A DNA stretch of 64,000 nt from Natrinema versiforme (GTDB lineage Archaea; Halobacteriota; Halobacteria; Halobacteriales; Natrialbaceae). Each line of letters opens with the position of its first letter. Positions within the stretch are counted from its first letter, which is position 1. A program made the translations under genes and the position numbers. The notes beneath the pieces are model-generated. The model worked only from the letters and a program-made list of their open reading frames with translations. It made no database searches and was not told the origin of the DNA. The stretch is from positions 372,001 through 436,000 of the forward strand of contig NZ_CP040330.1 of assembly GCF_005576615.1 (NCBI RefSeq), in the 5' to 3' direction. Of the stretch, positions 43,429 through 52,630 are shown piece after piece.

Positions 43429-44271
43429 TTACCGCTCCCGTTCGACCACGAACTCCGCTAACTCGAGCAGATACTGCCGAGCCTCGGGGTCGGCGACCTC
43501 GACCCGATCCAGCGCGTCGAGGGCCCGGTCGGCCTCCGCCTGTGCGTGTGCGTTCGCCTCCTCGGGCGTGAGATCGGTCACTTGGACGACCGACGGCCGC
43601 TCTAAGGCGGCGTCGTGACCGGTCGGTTTACCGAGTTCCTCGGGGTCGGCGACGGCGTCTAACACGTCGTCCCTGATCTGGAAGGCGACGCCGACCCGCT
43701 CGGCGTACTCGCCCAGCGCCTCGACGGTGACGGGATCGGAGTCGGCGGCGATCGCCCCGAGTTCGGCCGCGGCGCGGAACAGCGCGCCGGTCTTGCGCCG
43801 GGCCAGGGTCATGTACTCCTCTTCGTTCGTCGGCTCGGCAGAGAGCTCGGTCGCCTCGCCGATACCGAGTTCGACCATGGCCTCGGCGACGACGCGGGTG
43901 GCGTCCGGATCGGCGGAAAAGAGGGCGAAGGCCTCGCCCAGCAGCCCGTCGCTGGTGATGATTGCCGGCCCGTGGCCGAACTCGGCCCACGCGCTGGTCG
44001 TCCCGCGGCGCAGTTCCGAGCGATCGATGATGTCGTCGACGACCAGCGACGCCGCGTGGACGAGTTCGATTCCGACACCGAAGTCGACGGCGTCCTCGGC
44101 CGTTCCGCCCACCGTTTCGCAGGCCAGCACCGTCACCATCGGGCGGACGCGCTTGCCGCCGGCGAGGGCCGTGTGTTCTACTTCCGCTCTGAGCGCGTCC
44201 GGCTCGAGGTCGTCGACTACCTCGACGAGCCGATCCTCGATCAGCGCCCGACGGCGCTCCAGCAATTCCAT
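43429..44271 (-). CDS. idsA: Short-type polyprenyl diphosphate synthase
   Basis: The 280-residue prenyltransferase condenses IPP with an allylic diphosphate, giving geranylgeranyl (or farnesyl) diphosphate for archaeal ether lipids. The first aspartate-rich motif is in VVDDIIDRSELRRG and the second in QIRDDVLDAVAD. GGKRVRPMV binds IPP. The first motif is the DDxxD form with small residues before it, compatible with C20 product, but length cannot be fixed. A GTG-ATG pair gives two starts; ATG 44271 is used. Confidence 0.93.
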   Translation of the reverse strand: MELLERRRALIEDRLVEVVDDLEPDALRAEVEHTALAGGKRVRPMVTVLACETVGGTAEDAVDFGVGIELVHAASLVVDDIIDRSELRRGTTSAWAEFGHGPAIITSDGLLGEAFALFSADPDATRVVAEAMVELGIGEATELSAEPTNEEEYMTLARRKTGALFRAAAELGAIAADSDPVTVEALGEYAERVGVAFQIRDDVLDAVADPEELGKPTGHDAALERPSVVQVTDLTPEEANAHAQAEADRALDALDRVEVADPEARQYLLELAEFVVERER

Positions 44272-44378
44272 CACACCCGCTTAGGACGGGGGTGAAAAGT
44301 ACGTGACGGTTCAGTAGTGTAGTGGTTGGACCGTTTACACGGAACCGAGAGAAAATCTGCGACGTCAGTCGGTGACGG

Positions 44379-47066
44379 TTACTCGTCGTCGAACTGGCTG
44401 AACGTGAACCCGCTCTCGCGGTCCGACGGGACGGCACCGCCGTCACCGCGGTCGTCATCAGTGCCGTCTCCAGCGTCGCTGTCTCTCGGTTCCGAGTTCG
44501 CCGCCGCGTCGTCTTCGGCGGTTTCAGTCTCGGTCTCCGCCTCGTCGAGTTCGGCGGCGTCGGCCCCGTCGACCGAATCGGGCGTCTCATCGTCGGGGAC
44601 CGAGTCGGTTACGGCGTCGGTATCGGGTTCCGGTTCAGCGTCTCGATCGATACTACCCGCGTCCGTGATCCCGCCGTTCGATTCGGCTTCGACCTCGCTG
44701 GCATCCTCGTCGGGCTCCGTGCTCGAGTCGCTATCGACGCTCTCGGTAGCACCGTCGGCGCCGTCGATCTCCGTCTCGTCGAACGCGATCGTCTCGCCGT
44801 CGGTGTCGTAGTCGTCGGCGGAGACATCTACATCTGCCACCTCGTCGGTCTCGAAGTGATCGAGCGTCTCGCTCAGGTACGACGCCTGATCGGTGAGCGA
44901 GCTCGCGCTCTCGGTGACTTCCGAGAGGGCGGAGGTCTGTTCCTCCGCGGCCGCGGCGACGCGCTGGGCCTCGGCGGCCGTCGATTCGGAGATGTCGGTC
45001 GCCGACGAGACCATGGCGACGACCTCCTGGGTCGAGGCCGCCTGCTCTTCGGTCGCCGCGGAGATCTCTTGGACGCCCTCGTTCGTCCGGTCGGCGTAGT
45101 CGGCGATTTCGTCGAGCGCTTCGACGGCGTTCTCGACGGAGTCGACGTGTTCGGCGACCCGGTCGGCGGTCTGTTGGACCTCCGTCGCGGTCTCGGCCGT
45201 CTGTTCGTCGATCCGCTCGAGTCGCTGCTCGATGTCTTCGGCGGTCGATTTCGTGTCGGCGGCGAGTTCCTTGACCTGCGTCGCGACGGCACCGAAACCG
45301 GAGCCCTCGCCCTCGCCGCCGCCCCGCGAGGCCTCGATGTTCGCGTTCAACGCGAGCATGTTCGTCTCGCGGGCGACCTCGGTGATGAACTCGACCAGTT
45401 CGTCGACCTGTGCCATCTCCGCCTCGAGGTCTCGGATGGCCTCGACGGCCTCGGTCGACTCCGCTTCGATCTCGTGCATCCCGTCGATCGCCTCCTGGGC
45501 CGCCTCGCGACCGAGGCGGCCGGTTTCGGCCGTCCGCTCGGCGAGGTCGGCGACGTTGTTCGAGGAGGCAGCGATCTCTTCGGTCGTCGTGGAGAGATCG
45601 CTCATCTCCTGGTTGACCGAGTGGAGGTTCTCGTGTTGCCGGTCGGCGCCCTCGGAGATCTCTTGGACCGACACGGAGACCTGCTGGGAGGCCGAGCGAA
45701 CCTCTTCGCTGGATGCGGTTACCTGTTCGCTGGCCGCCGCCACCTCGTTGGCGAAGGTTTTGACGTCGGCTGTCGTCTCCTCGAGGTCGGCGATCATCTC
45801 GTTGAACGCCTCGGCGATGTCCGTCATTGCCTGACTCTCGCTTTCGGGATCGAGCCGGCGGGTCAGGTCGCCGTCCGCACAGTCGTCCATCACGGCGCTG
45901 AACTCCTCGGCTTTCGCCTCGAGATGGCGGTTTATCGACTCGGTCTCGGCCCGGGCCGCTTCGGCCTCTTCGCGTGCGGTCTCGGCGGCTTCGATCTGGT
46001 CGCGCAGCGAGTTCCGCATGCTGTCGAAGCCGTCGTACAGCCGCCCGATCTCGTCGACGCGATCCGTCTCGAGATCGACGTCGAGGTTGCCCTGCTCCAT
46101 CTCGGTCGTCCGGTCGCGCAATCTGGCCAGCGGGCCGACGGTCTGCCGGCCGAGAACGATGCCGACGACGCCGAGCGCGATCAGGCTCGTCAGCACCATC
46201 GCGACGACGTTCGTTTCGACGTCGGAGACGACGCCGTACGCCTGCTCGTTCGGAACGGTCGTGACGGCGACCCACTGCGTGTTCCCGACGGGAACGTACG
46301 CTCGCACCGCGTCGTCGCCCTGAATGCGGGTCAGCCGGCCGCCCAGGGCGGCAGCCATCGCGTCGTCGTCGACCGAGCCATCGACGGCAGACGCGGATTC
46401 GGCCTGAAAGACCGCCGACCCGTCGCTATCGAGAATGGCCGTCGACGCGGACGTGTTCTCCTGATGGAGCTGTTGGACCTGATACTCGAGCGTGCCGATG
46501 ATGACGACGGCTCGATCTTCGCGTTCCGTCACCGGACTGGCGAAGGCCATGACCTGGTCGTCGAGAGTCGGCGATTGGTACGCTTCCTGGGAGTTCCAGA
46601 CGGACTCCTCAAGCCCGAGGTTCTCCTCGAAGCCGTCGGTCGCCCACGGTTCCGAAAGGTCCGCGAACGACTCGCCGCGGTAGTCGGCGTTCGTACTCGT
46701 CACGATCTCGTTGTTCTCGGTGTCGACGTAGTGGATCGCCCGCACGTCGACGTCCATCCGGGCTTGCTCCTCGACGAGTTGGCCCTGGACTTCCTGCGGA
46801 TCGCCGTCCTGGAGGACCTGCGAATCGGAGGCGGTCCGCGTCTGGACCCGCATCGTCTCGACCCAGTTGCTGATCGTGTCGGCCTGCATCTCGGCGGTCG
46901 ATTCGAGTTGCTCGTTCGAGTCCGCCCGAACCGTGTTGTTGATATCGACGTAGCTGACCGCGCCGACGGCCCCGATAACGAGCACGACCGCCAGAATCGA
47001 TACCACGAACTTCACGAGATACCGCTGCCTGACGAACGACGGCACCAGAGCGGAAAGCGACGCCAT
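44379..47066 (-). CDS. Transmembrane chemotaxis transducer, BasT-like
   Basis: This 895-residue methyl-accepting protein has TM1 at about 18-38 (FVVSILAVVLVIGAVGAVSYV), an extracellular Cache-like domain to about 285, TM2 (VVAMVLTSLIALGVVGIVLG), HAMP, and a signalling hairpin with tip NANIEASRGGGEGEGSGFGAVA. After the coiled coil comes a tail of about 150 very acidic, low-complexity residues. Its ATG overlaps the stop of the binding-protein gene by one base (TAATG). That pairing and order match BasB-BasT of Halobacterium, where BasB senses branched-chain amino acids. The ligand here is inferred. Confidence 0.92.
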   Translation of the reverse strand: MASLSALVPSFVRQRYLVKFVVSILAVVLVIGAVGAVSYVDINNTVRADSNEQLESTAEMQADTISNWVETMRVQTRTASDSQVLQDGDPQEVQGQLVEEQARMDVDVRAIHYVDTENNEIVTSTNADYRGESFADLSEPWATDGFEENLGLEESVWNSQEAYQSPTLDDQVMAFASPVTEREDRAVVIIGTLEYQVQQLHQENTSASTAILDSDGSAVFQAESASAVDGSVDDDAMAAALGGRLTRIQGDDAVRAYVPVGNTQWVAVTTVPNEQAYGVVSDVETNVVAMVLTSLIALGVVGIVLGRQTVGPLARLRDRTTEMEQGNLDVDLETDRVDEIGRLYDGFDSMRNSLRDQIEAAETAREEAEAARAETESINRHLEAKAEEFSAVMDDCADGDLTRRLDPESESQAMTDIAEAFNEMIADLEETTADVKTFANEVAAASEQVTASSEEVRSASQQVSVSVQEISEGADRQHENLHSVNQEMSDLSTTTEEIAASSNNVADLAERTAETGRLGREAAQEAIDGMHEIEAESTEAVEAIRDLEAEMAQVDELVEFITEVARETNMLALNANIEASRGGGEGEGSGFGAVATQVKELAADTKSTAEDIEQRLERIDEQTAETATEVQQTADRVAEHVDSVENAVEALDEIADYADRTNEGVQEISAATEEQAASTQEVVAMVSSATDISESTAAEAQRVAAAAEEQTSALSEVTESASSLTDQASYLSETLDHFETDEVADVDVSADDYDTDGETIAFDETEIDGADGATESVDSDSSTEPDEDASEVEAESNGGITDAGSIDRDAEPEPDTDAVTDSVPDDETPDSVDGADAAELDEAETETETAEDDAAANSEPRDSDAGDGTDDDRGDGGAVPSDRESGFTFSQFDDE

Positions 47067-48334
47067 TACGAACTCACCCTGTCCAGTTCGGCGATACCGC
47101 CGTCCGCGCTTTCGTCGAACTCCCAGTACTCGAAGATCGCGTCGGTCACGTCGCCGTTGTCGTCGAAGTCGACCGAACTCGAGGCTCCCTGGTACGTGAC
47201 GGAGTCTCCTCGGGCCGCGAGTTCGATCCCGTCGGCGAGGGACTCCGGTGTGATCTCCTCGCCGTCGCCGGTCGTAACCGCCTGCATGGCGTTTCTAATG
47301 GCGGTCCCGTCGTTTTGCCCGGCGTAGGCGTTCGCGAGTAACAGGACGGCACTCGCGTCGTAGGAGTGAGGCGTGAAGACGCCCGGTTCGGCCTCGTAGG
47401 TGTCCTCGAACAGCTCCGTGAACGTCTCGGTCCCCGGTGCGTCGACCAGCGGCGCGGTGCCGCGGATGCCGTCGAGCGAGTAATCGACCTGCTCGTGGAG
47501 GTCGCTGTCCTGCAGGCCGTCGGTGACGAGGATGTCTTCCTCGGCGTCGGCACCCAGGTCGGCGAACACCTGTCCGCCGGTCTCCGGATACCCGATCACG
47601 ACGAGCAGTTCGGGATCGTCCGCTCTGGCTCGTTCGATCGCACCTTCGTAGGTGTCCTGCCCTTCCGTTAGCGGGACCTGCGCCGAAACCGTTCCGCCGT
47701 GATCGCTCCGGAACGAGCGCGAGAACGCCTGGCTCAACTGCCAGCCGTAGTCGTTGTTCGCATAGAGGGTCGCGGCGCTATCGTGGCCGAGATCGTTCGC
47801 CGCCCGGTCGGCGAGCACGACCGCCTGCAGCGAGTCGGAGACCGCGGTCCGGAAGACCAGCCCGGCGTCGTTGAGCGACGTGATCGTCGGCGTGGTCGCG
47901 CCGGGGGAACAGCAGACGGAACGGTACGGAATGAGAACCTGCTGAGTCGCCTGCAGCGTCACGTCCGAGGCCGCCGGGCCGTTGACCATCGGATACCCCT
48001 CGTCGACCAGCGTGGCTGCACCCTGGACGCCCGTGGACGGCGAGGTTTCGGTATCGACGACTTCGTACTCAATGTCGAGCGAAATCTCGTCTTCGACCTG
48101 TCGAATCGGGAGTTCCGCGGCGTTTCGCATCGGTTTCCCGACGGTCTCGAGATTCCCACTCAACGGTTGCATGATGCCGAGTCTGAGCGTTCGGTCGGTT
48201 CCCCCGACGTCGCTCCCGTCCTCGATGTCGTTGGAGTCGAGTCCGGGAACCGAACTGAGACAGCCGGCGAGGCCACCGAGGCCGACGCCACAGAAACCGG
48301 ATAGTAGTTTTCGACGATGCAGTCGATCAGACAT
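47066..48334 (-). CDS. ABC-type binding lipoprotein (LivJ-like), BasB-like taxis receptor
   Basis: The 422-residue protein has an N-terminal HRRKLLSGF motif (Tat-like) with lipobox GLAGC (C25), so it is lipid-anchored outside the cell. The body is a periplasmic-binding-protein type I fold of the leucine/isoleucine/valine family (LRLGIMQPLSGNLETVG, NDYGWQLSQAF, VVIGYPETGGQVFADL). No permease or ATPase gene is adjacent; the only partner is the transducer, so the role is taxis rather than uptake. TATA AAATTATATG (minus strand, 48356-48365) lies 22-31 bases before the start. Confidence 0.9.
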   Translation of the reverse strand: MSDRLHRRKLLSGFCGVGLGGLAGCLSSVPGLDSNDIEDGSDVGGTDRTLRLGIMQPLSGNLETVGKPMRNAAELPIRQVEDEISLDIEYEVVDTETSPSTGVQGAATLVDEGYPMVNGPAASDVTLQATQQVLIPYRSVCCSPGATTPTITSLNDAGLVFRTAVSDSLQAVVLADRAANDLGHDSAATLYANNDYGWQLSQAFSRSFRSDHGGTVSAQVPLTEGQDTYEGAIERARADDPELLVVIGYPETGGQVFADLGADAEEDILVTDGLQDSDLHEQVDYSLDGIRGTAPLVDAPGTETFTELFEDTYEAEPGVFTPHSYDASAVLLLANAYAGQNDGTAIRNAMQAVTTGDGEEITPESLADGIELAARGDSVTYQGASSSVDFDDNGDVTDAIFEYWEFDESADGGIAELDRVSS

Positions 48335-48355
48335 ATCTGCTCATTTGACTCACCC

Positions 48356-48365
48356 CATATAATTT
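48356..48365 (-). promoter_or_regulatory. TATA box of the basB-basT-like pair
   Basis: AAATTATATG on the minus strand, 22-31 bases before the ATG at 48334. Confidence 0.6.
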
Positions 48366-48616
48366 CACTGTCTGGATATCGACAATAGTTGGGAATAAAT
48401 CATGACTCGGCTCGAGATACAGATTTATTGTTGTGGTATTGACTGGTTATATCGCGACTGTTCGGGACTAGCAACCGATATTTCTGGGAATCAGTACCAA
48501 GGGCCAGTGAGAGTGCGCTATGAAATCCTCATCACTAGTAGTACGAGATCAATATCAGATGTATTATTAATTCTGTAGAACACCCCATTTGTGTATATTG
48601 TGGTATATATTAGATG

Positions 48617-48656
48617 CGAGTGGAATACGTACCCACTCGTTCGGTGACAACGAGTG
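48617..48656. promoter_or_regulatory. Two mutually exclusive hairpins
   Basis: CGAGTGG/CCACTCG (48617-48623, 48633-48639) and CACTCGTT/AACGAGTG (48634-48641, 48649-48656) share the same CACTCG arm, so only one can form at a time. Position: about 165 bases past the etfA stop, beside AT-rich DNA. It may be a terminator or a protein site. Confidence 0.5.
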
Positions 48657-48820
48657 CCCCAGAACGACGCTACACCATCGACACGAGAAACGGACCACTG
48701 AATCCGCGAGTAGCCGCACTGGCCGGTTCACAGGAGAGTACGCAAAGCGAACGAGACTCGAAAGAATTGAGCGTCGAGGAAACAGTGAACGCAGAGCCGT
48801 TTCTGTTCGAACCGTGTGGG

Positions 48821-49774
48821 TTACTGGAACTCGTCGATGAGTTCCGGCACGACGTCGAAGAGGTCGTCGACGATGGCATAGTCGGCGATGTCCATGATCG
48901 GCGCGTTGGGGTCCGTGTTGATCGCGACGATCGTATCGGAGCCCTTCATGCCGGCGACGTGCTGGACCGCGCCGGAGATCCCGATTGCGATGTAGACGTC
49001 GGGGGTGACGACCTTCCCGGACTGGCCGACCTGTCGGTTCTTGGGCAGCCAGCCGTTGTCGACGATCGGGCGCGAGGACGACAGCGTCGCGCCGAGTGCG
49101 TCCGCCAGATCGCGGATCAGATCGAGGTTCTCCTCTTCCTCGATCCCGCGGCCGATCGAGACCAGCAGGTCGGCCTCGCTGATGTCGACGTCGCCGCCGC
49201 CGACTTCCTCGAAGCCGTTGACGGTCGAGCCGACGGCGTCCTCGTCGATGTCGGCCTCGAAGGCCTCGATCGCGGCGTCGCCGGTGCCCTCCGCAGCGGG
49301 CCACTCGGCACCGCGGATCGTGACGACCGCGCCGCCCGTGAGCTCGTTGGTCGTCTCGACCTTGCCGCCGTACATCTCGCGGGTCGCGACGAGCGTCTCG
49401 CCGTCGTTGTCGAGGTCGATCGTGTCGGTGACGACCGGGAGATCGAGCTGGTTGGCGACGGCGGGGGCGTAGTCGAGCCCGTTGACGCTGTTCGGCGTCA
49501 GCACGTACTGCGGGGCGAGTTCGTCGTAGAGCTGCGTGATCGTCTGCGTGTAGACGTCGTGGTTGAACTCCTCGCCGTGGGAGACGGTGTGGATCGCGTC
49601 GACGCCGTCGCGGTTGAGCTTGTCGGCGAAGTCGTCGACGGTGCCGCTGATGACCGCGAGGTGGAGGTCGCCACCGGTCTCGTCCGCCAGTTGGCGGCCG
49701 GCGGTGATGATCTCGTAGCTGACATCGCGCAGTTCGCCGCGGCGGTGGTCCGCGACCGCGAGGATGTCCGTCAT
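48821..49774 (-). CDS. etfA: Electron transfer flavoprotein alpha subunit
   Basis: The 317-residue partner of EtfB carries electrons from acyl-CoA and other dehydrogenases to the quinone pool. The C-terminal FAD domain is clear: [52 protein letters not shown] and [10 protein letters not shown]. The ATG overlaps the etfB stop by 4 bases. With the acyl-CoA synthetases in the window it fits fatty- or amino-acid oxidation. No ETF-quinone oxidoreductase (FixC) gene is next to it. Confidence 0.97.
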   Translation of the reverse strand: MTDILAVADHRRGELRDVSYEIITAGRQLADETGGDLHLAVISGTVDDFADKLNRDGVDAIHTVSHGEEFNHDVYTQTITQLYDELAPQYVLTPNSVNGLDYAPAVANQLDLPVVTDTIDLDNDGETLVATREMYGGKVETTNELTGGAVVTIRGAEWPAAEGTGDAAIEAFEADIDEDAVGSTVNGFEEVGGGDVDISEADLLVSIGRGIEEEENLDLIRDLADALGATLSSSRPIVDNGWLPKNRQVGQSGKVVTPDVYIAIGISGAVQHVAGMKGSDTIVAINTDPNAPIMDIADYAIVDDLFDVVPELIDEFQ

Positions 49775-50565
49775 TGTGCCACCCCCTTGTCGCGGAGCAG
49801 TTCACCCAGCTCCGAGGCGGTCTCCTCGGGGCTGCCCTCCCAGAACGTCGCGTCGCTCTCGCTTTCGGGCTCGTACATGGCCGTCAGATCGAGTTCGGAC
49901 TCGACGGTGCTCTCGTCGACGCCGATGTCGGCCAGCGCCTTGACATCGAGTTCCTTGCGCTGTGCCTGTCGGATGCCCCGCAGACTGGCGTAGCGGGGCT
50001 CGTTGATACCCGTCTGGATCGTCAGCACCGCAGGCAGGTCGATCTCGGTGAGCTCCTCGACGCCGCCCTCGAGTTCGCGTCGCACGGAGGCCACGTCGTC
50101 GTCGTCGAACTCGTGCTCGAGGTGGTTGACGACGGCGCCCCACTGGTAGCCGAGGTTTTCGGCGACCGAGACGCCGGTCGCGGCGAAGCTGTCGTCGCCG
50201 GCTTGAACACCCGAGAGCACGAGGTCGGGGTCCTCCTCCTCGATGACGGCGCTCAGGATCTCCGTCTTGGCGTTGACGTCGAGCAGGTCGACGCCCTCGA
50301 GGGAGTCGTCCCAGACGCGGACGGCGCGGTCGGCACCCTTCGCGAGCGCCTGCCGAATGGTCTGTTCGCACTCTTCCGGCCCGATCGTGACCGTCACGAC
50401 TTCGTCGGCGATGCCGTCTTCCTGAAGCTGGACGGCCTCTTCGATCGCGTAATCGTCCCACTCGTTGAGGTCGGCACCGAGGTACTGCTCCGCGATTTCG
50501 GTTCCCTCGATCTCGAACTCGTCTTCGACGGTCGCCACCTCTTTGACCGTAACGAGAATTTTCAT
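49771..50565 (-). CDS. etfB: Electron transfer flavoprotein beta subunit
   Basis: The 264-residue first gene of the etfBA operon has the ETF-beta pattern: ILVTVKEVATVEDEFEIEG at the start, DEVVTVTIGPEECEQTIRQALAKGADRAVRV, LVLSGVQAGDDSFAATGVSVAENLGY (nucleotide-binding) and LPAVLTIQTGINEPRYASLRGIRQA, the signature block. AGATTTACGG on the minus strand about 20-30 bases upstream is the likely promoter. Confidence 0.96.
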   Translation of the reverse strand: MKILVTVKEVATVEDEFEIEGTEIAEQYLGADLNEWDDYAIEEAVQLQEDGIADEVVTVTIGPEECEQTIRQALAKGADRAVRVWDDSLEGVDLLDVNAKTEILSAVIEEEDPDLVLSGVQAGDDSFAATGVSVAENLGYQWGAVVNHLEHEFDDDDVASVRRELEGGVEELTEIDLPAVLTIQTGINEPRYASLRGIRQAQRKELDVKALADIGVDESTVESELDLTAMYEPESESDATFWEGSPEETASELGELLRDKGVAQ

Positions 50566-50741
50566 CGTTTGTCACTGCTACGCCCATACCGTAAATCTTT
50601 TCGAAACCGCACCTCACGCGGAAGCCGTTCAGTTACCATGTTTTCCGAATCATCTCATACGAGCTACGTTTGCTGGCGGTTTTCCCGGTGTGAGCTACCA
50701 GCGTTTCGTTCGCGCGCCCGTTCGATCTCCAAGACGGAAAC

Positions 50742-50750
50742 GGTTTAACG
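50742..50750 (+). promoter_or_regulatory. TATA-like box of the TRAM gene
   Basis: GGTTTAACG lies 22-30 bases before the ATG at 50772. Confidence 0.5.
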
Positions 50751-50771
50751 CCACCGCTGGTAGTGTTGAGT

Positions 50772-51260
50772 ATGGCAGACTGTCCACTCGCCGACGACTG
50801 CCCCGAGTTCTCCGAGCGAATCTCGGGAATGGGATGTCAACATTACGGTGATCGGGGTGGCAAGGAGTGGTGTAACCACTACGGCCAACCGATCGAAGAC
50901 CTCAAGACACAGCCGGTCAAGTCGGGCGAGGAAGTCGTCATCGACGTCGTCGACATGCACGAGAGCGGTGCCGGCGTCGGTCGAACCGAAGACGGATTCA
51001 TCGTGATGGTCGACGGCGTCCTGCCGGAAGCCCGTGCGCGAGTCGAGATCACGCGAGTTCACAGCAATCACGCGCGCGCCGAGGAGTTGGAACTCCTTCC
51101 GATGGACCCCGACGGCGAGGACGAAGACGACGGCGAGGACGCGGCGGTCGGAGACGACGACGACGATGACACCGTCGACGACGAGTCCGATGCAGACGAG
51201 AGCGACGACGGTCCCCAGCGCGAGCGACTCGGCAGTCGCGACAACTTCTGGGGTTCGTAA
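50772..51260 (+). CDS. TRAM-domain protein with cysteine-rich N-terminus
   Basis: The 162-residue protein has four cysteines (C4, C10, C22, C34) in the first 36 residues, perhaps a zinc site. They are followed by a TRAM domain at about 45-115 (EEVVIDVVDMHESGAGVGRTEDGFIVMVDGVLPEARARVEITRV), a small RNA-binding beta-barrel. The last 50 residues are a run of D and E, likely disordered, ending in RDNFWGS. Archaeal TRAM proteins act as RNA chaperones or cold-response factors; the role here is inferred. Confidence 0.88.
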   Translation: MADCPLADDCPEFSERISGMGCQHYGDRGGKEWCNHYGQPIEDLKTQPVKSGEEVVIDVVDMHESGAGVGRTEDGFIVMVDGVLPEARARVEITRVHSNHARAEELELLPMDPDGEDEDDGEDAAVGDDDDDDTVDDESDADESDDGPQRERLGSRDNFWGS

Positions 51261-51397
51261 CGCCCTCGAGTGGACAGATCGCGCTGCGTCGGTCGGTTTT
51301 TATCCGAAGTTTCGCTTTCGCCGGTTCAGTCGGCGCTCTCATCGACGCGCCGTTCCGCGTCGCACAACGTTTTCTCGGTTCCGTGCGATGGAGACGC

Positions 51398-52390
51398 ATG
51401 GAACGGATTTCCCTGTCGAACTCGGCCTTCGAGGGAGACAACAACGCCTACCTCTTCATCGACGGATCGACGGCGGCACTGATCGATACCGGCGACTGGA
51501 CGCGAGCGACCCGCCAGGGACTCGCGGCGGCACTCGCCGACCGCGGGCTCGAGTTCGCGGATATCGACCGCATCTTCCTCACGCACTGGCACCACGACCA
51601 CTGCGGGCTGGCCGGCGACATTCAGGCCGAGAGCGGGGCCGACGTGTACGCACACGCCGCCGACGCGGCGCTCATCGAAGGCGACGAAGACGCGTGGGAG
51701 GCGATGTACGACCGCCAAGAGCGCTACTTCGAGGAGTGGGGCATGCCCGAGGCCAAGCGGGAGATCCTGCGCGAGCGGATGCGCCTCGACGTGGCGACGA
51801 CCGAGACGCCGACCGTGACCCCGTTCGCGGACGGCGACACGTTCTCGGTTTCCGGCACCGAACTCGAGGTCGTCCACACCCCCGGTCACGCGGCCGGGCT
51901 GTGCATGTTCGAAGCCGACCTCGAGCGCGGTCGGGCGGTCTTCTCCGGCGATACGCTGTTGCCGGTCTATACCCCGAACGTCGGCGGTGCGGACGTACGC
52001 GTCGACCGCCCGCTCGAGAAGTACCTCCGCGCGCTGCGAGGGATCACCGAGGCCGACTACGCCCGCGCGTGGCCGGGCCACCGCGACCCGATCGACGATC
52101 CCGCCGGGCGGGCGCAGTACATCATCGACCACCACGCGGAGCGCTCGTGGCGGGTCCTCGACGCGCTGGATCGGCTCGGCCCCTGCGATACGTGGACGGT
52201 CAGCGCCGACCTGTTCGGCGAACTCGACAGCATCCACATCCTCCACGGCCCCGGCGAGTCCTCTGCGCATCTGGAACACCTCGAGCGGGCGGGCACCGTC
52301 GTTCGCGACGGCACCGAGTACCGACTCGCTGACGGCGTCGCCGACGAACTCGCCGGACTCGAGGAAGAACGTTGGCCACTCGAGTACTGA
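51398..52390 (+). CDS. Metallo-beta-lactamase-fold hydrolase
   Basis: The 330-residue protein has the metal motif THWHHDHCGLAG (HxHxDH), then HTPGHAAGLC, FSGDTLLP and AWPGHRDPI, giving a full di-metal site like glyoxalase II or SoxH/RNase Z relatives. The C-terminal 80 residues form a helical, winged-helix-like region (HLEHLERAGTVVRDGTEYRL) as in LACTB2-type proteins. The substrate is unknown. ATG 51398 is chosen over a GTG at 51383. Confidence 0.92.
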   Translation: MERISLSNSAFEGDNNAYLFIDGSTAALIDTGDWTRATRQGLAAALADRGLEFADIDRIFLTHWHHDHCGLAGDIQAESGADVYAHAADAALIEGDEDAWEAMYDRQERYFEEWGMPEAKREILRERMRLDVATTETPTVTPFADGDTFSVSGTELEVVHTPGHAAGLCMFEADLERGRAVFSGDTLLPVYTPNVGGADVRVDRPLEKYLRALRGITEADYARAWPGHRDPIDDPAGRAQYIIDHHAERSWRVLDALDRLGPCDTWTVSADLFGELDSIHILHGPGESSAHLEHLERAGTVVRDGTEYRLADGVADELAGLEEERWPLEY

Positions 52391-52563
52391 CGCCGCGACC
52401 GGGTTCGACTGTTACTCGGAGCGACGGTCTTCCCATCTCTGCCGCCGAGAATTGTAGTCGGCGTCCGGCCTCGCGGACGTTCCGAGACCTCTCGTCGGCA
52501 GAATCGGTCCACTTCTCGAGGCCCGCGAAACTCCGGTCGCGGGAATAGTCTGCCGTATATTAC

Positions 52564-52594
52564 AGACCGGATCGTAGATATTTCGACCCGGTCT
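52564..52594. promoter_or_regulatory. Inverted repeat directly upstream of a TATA box
   Basis: AGACCGG (52564-52570) and CCGGTCT (52588-52594) flank 17 bases and end 11 bases before the TATA-like AGTATTTACT (52605-52614) of the gene at 52631. The position suits an activator or repressor site. Confidence 0.45.
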
Positions 52595-52604
52595 AATACC
52601 GAGA

Positions 52605-52614
52605 AGTATTTACT
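52605..52614 (+). promoter_or_regulatory. TATA box of the small membrane gene
   Basis: AGTATTTACT lies 17-26 bases before the ATG at 52631, so the transcript should be leaderless. Confidence 0.5.
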
Positions 52615-52630
52615 CGTAGCCGAGTTATGA

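Larger units (their letters stand above)
48335..48820. other. 486-base AT-rich spacer between etfA and the binding-protein gene
   Basis: No gene is visible. Bases 48340-48615 are clearly AT-richer than the rest of the window and hold the promoter of the binding-protein gene. Bases 48617-48656 form two overlapping hairpins. The rest up to the etfA stop (48821) has normal composition without a coding frame. It could be ancient mobile-element debris or a long control region. Confidence 0.6.

Noticed and set aside
44856-47327. Open frame of 823 codons on the plus strand
   Set aside because: It is antisense to the BasT-like transducer; the translation is Arg/Asp/Gly-rich with no family text.
48567-49805. 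Minus-strand frame of 412 codons over etfA
   Set aside because: Out of frame with the clear EtfA protein; R/G-rich shadow.
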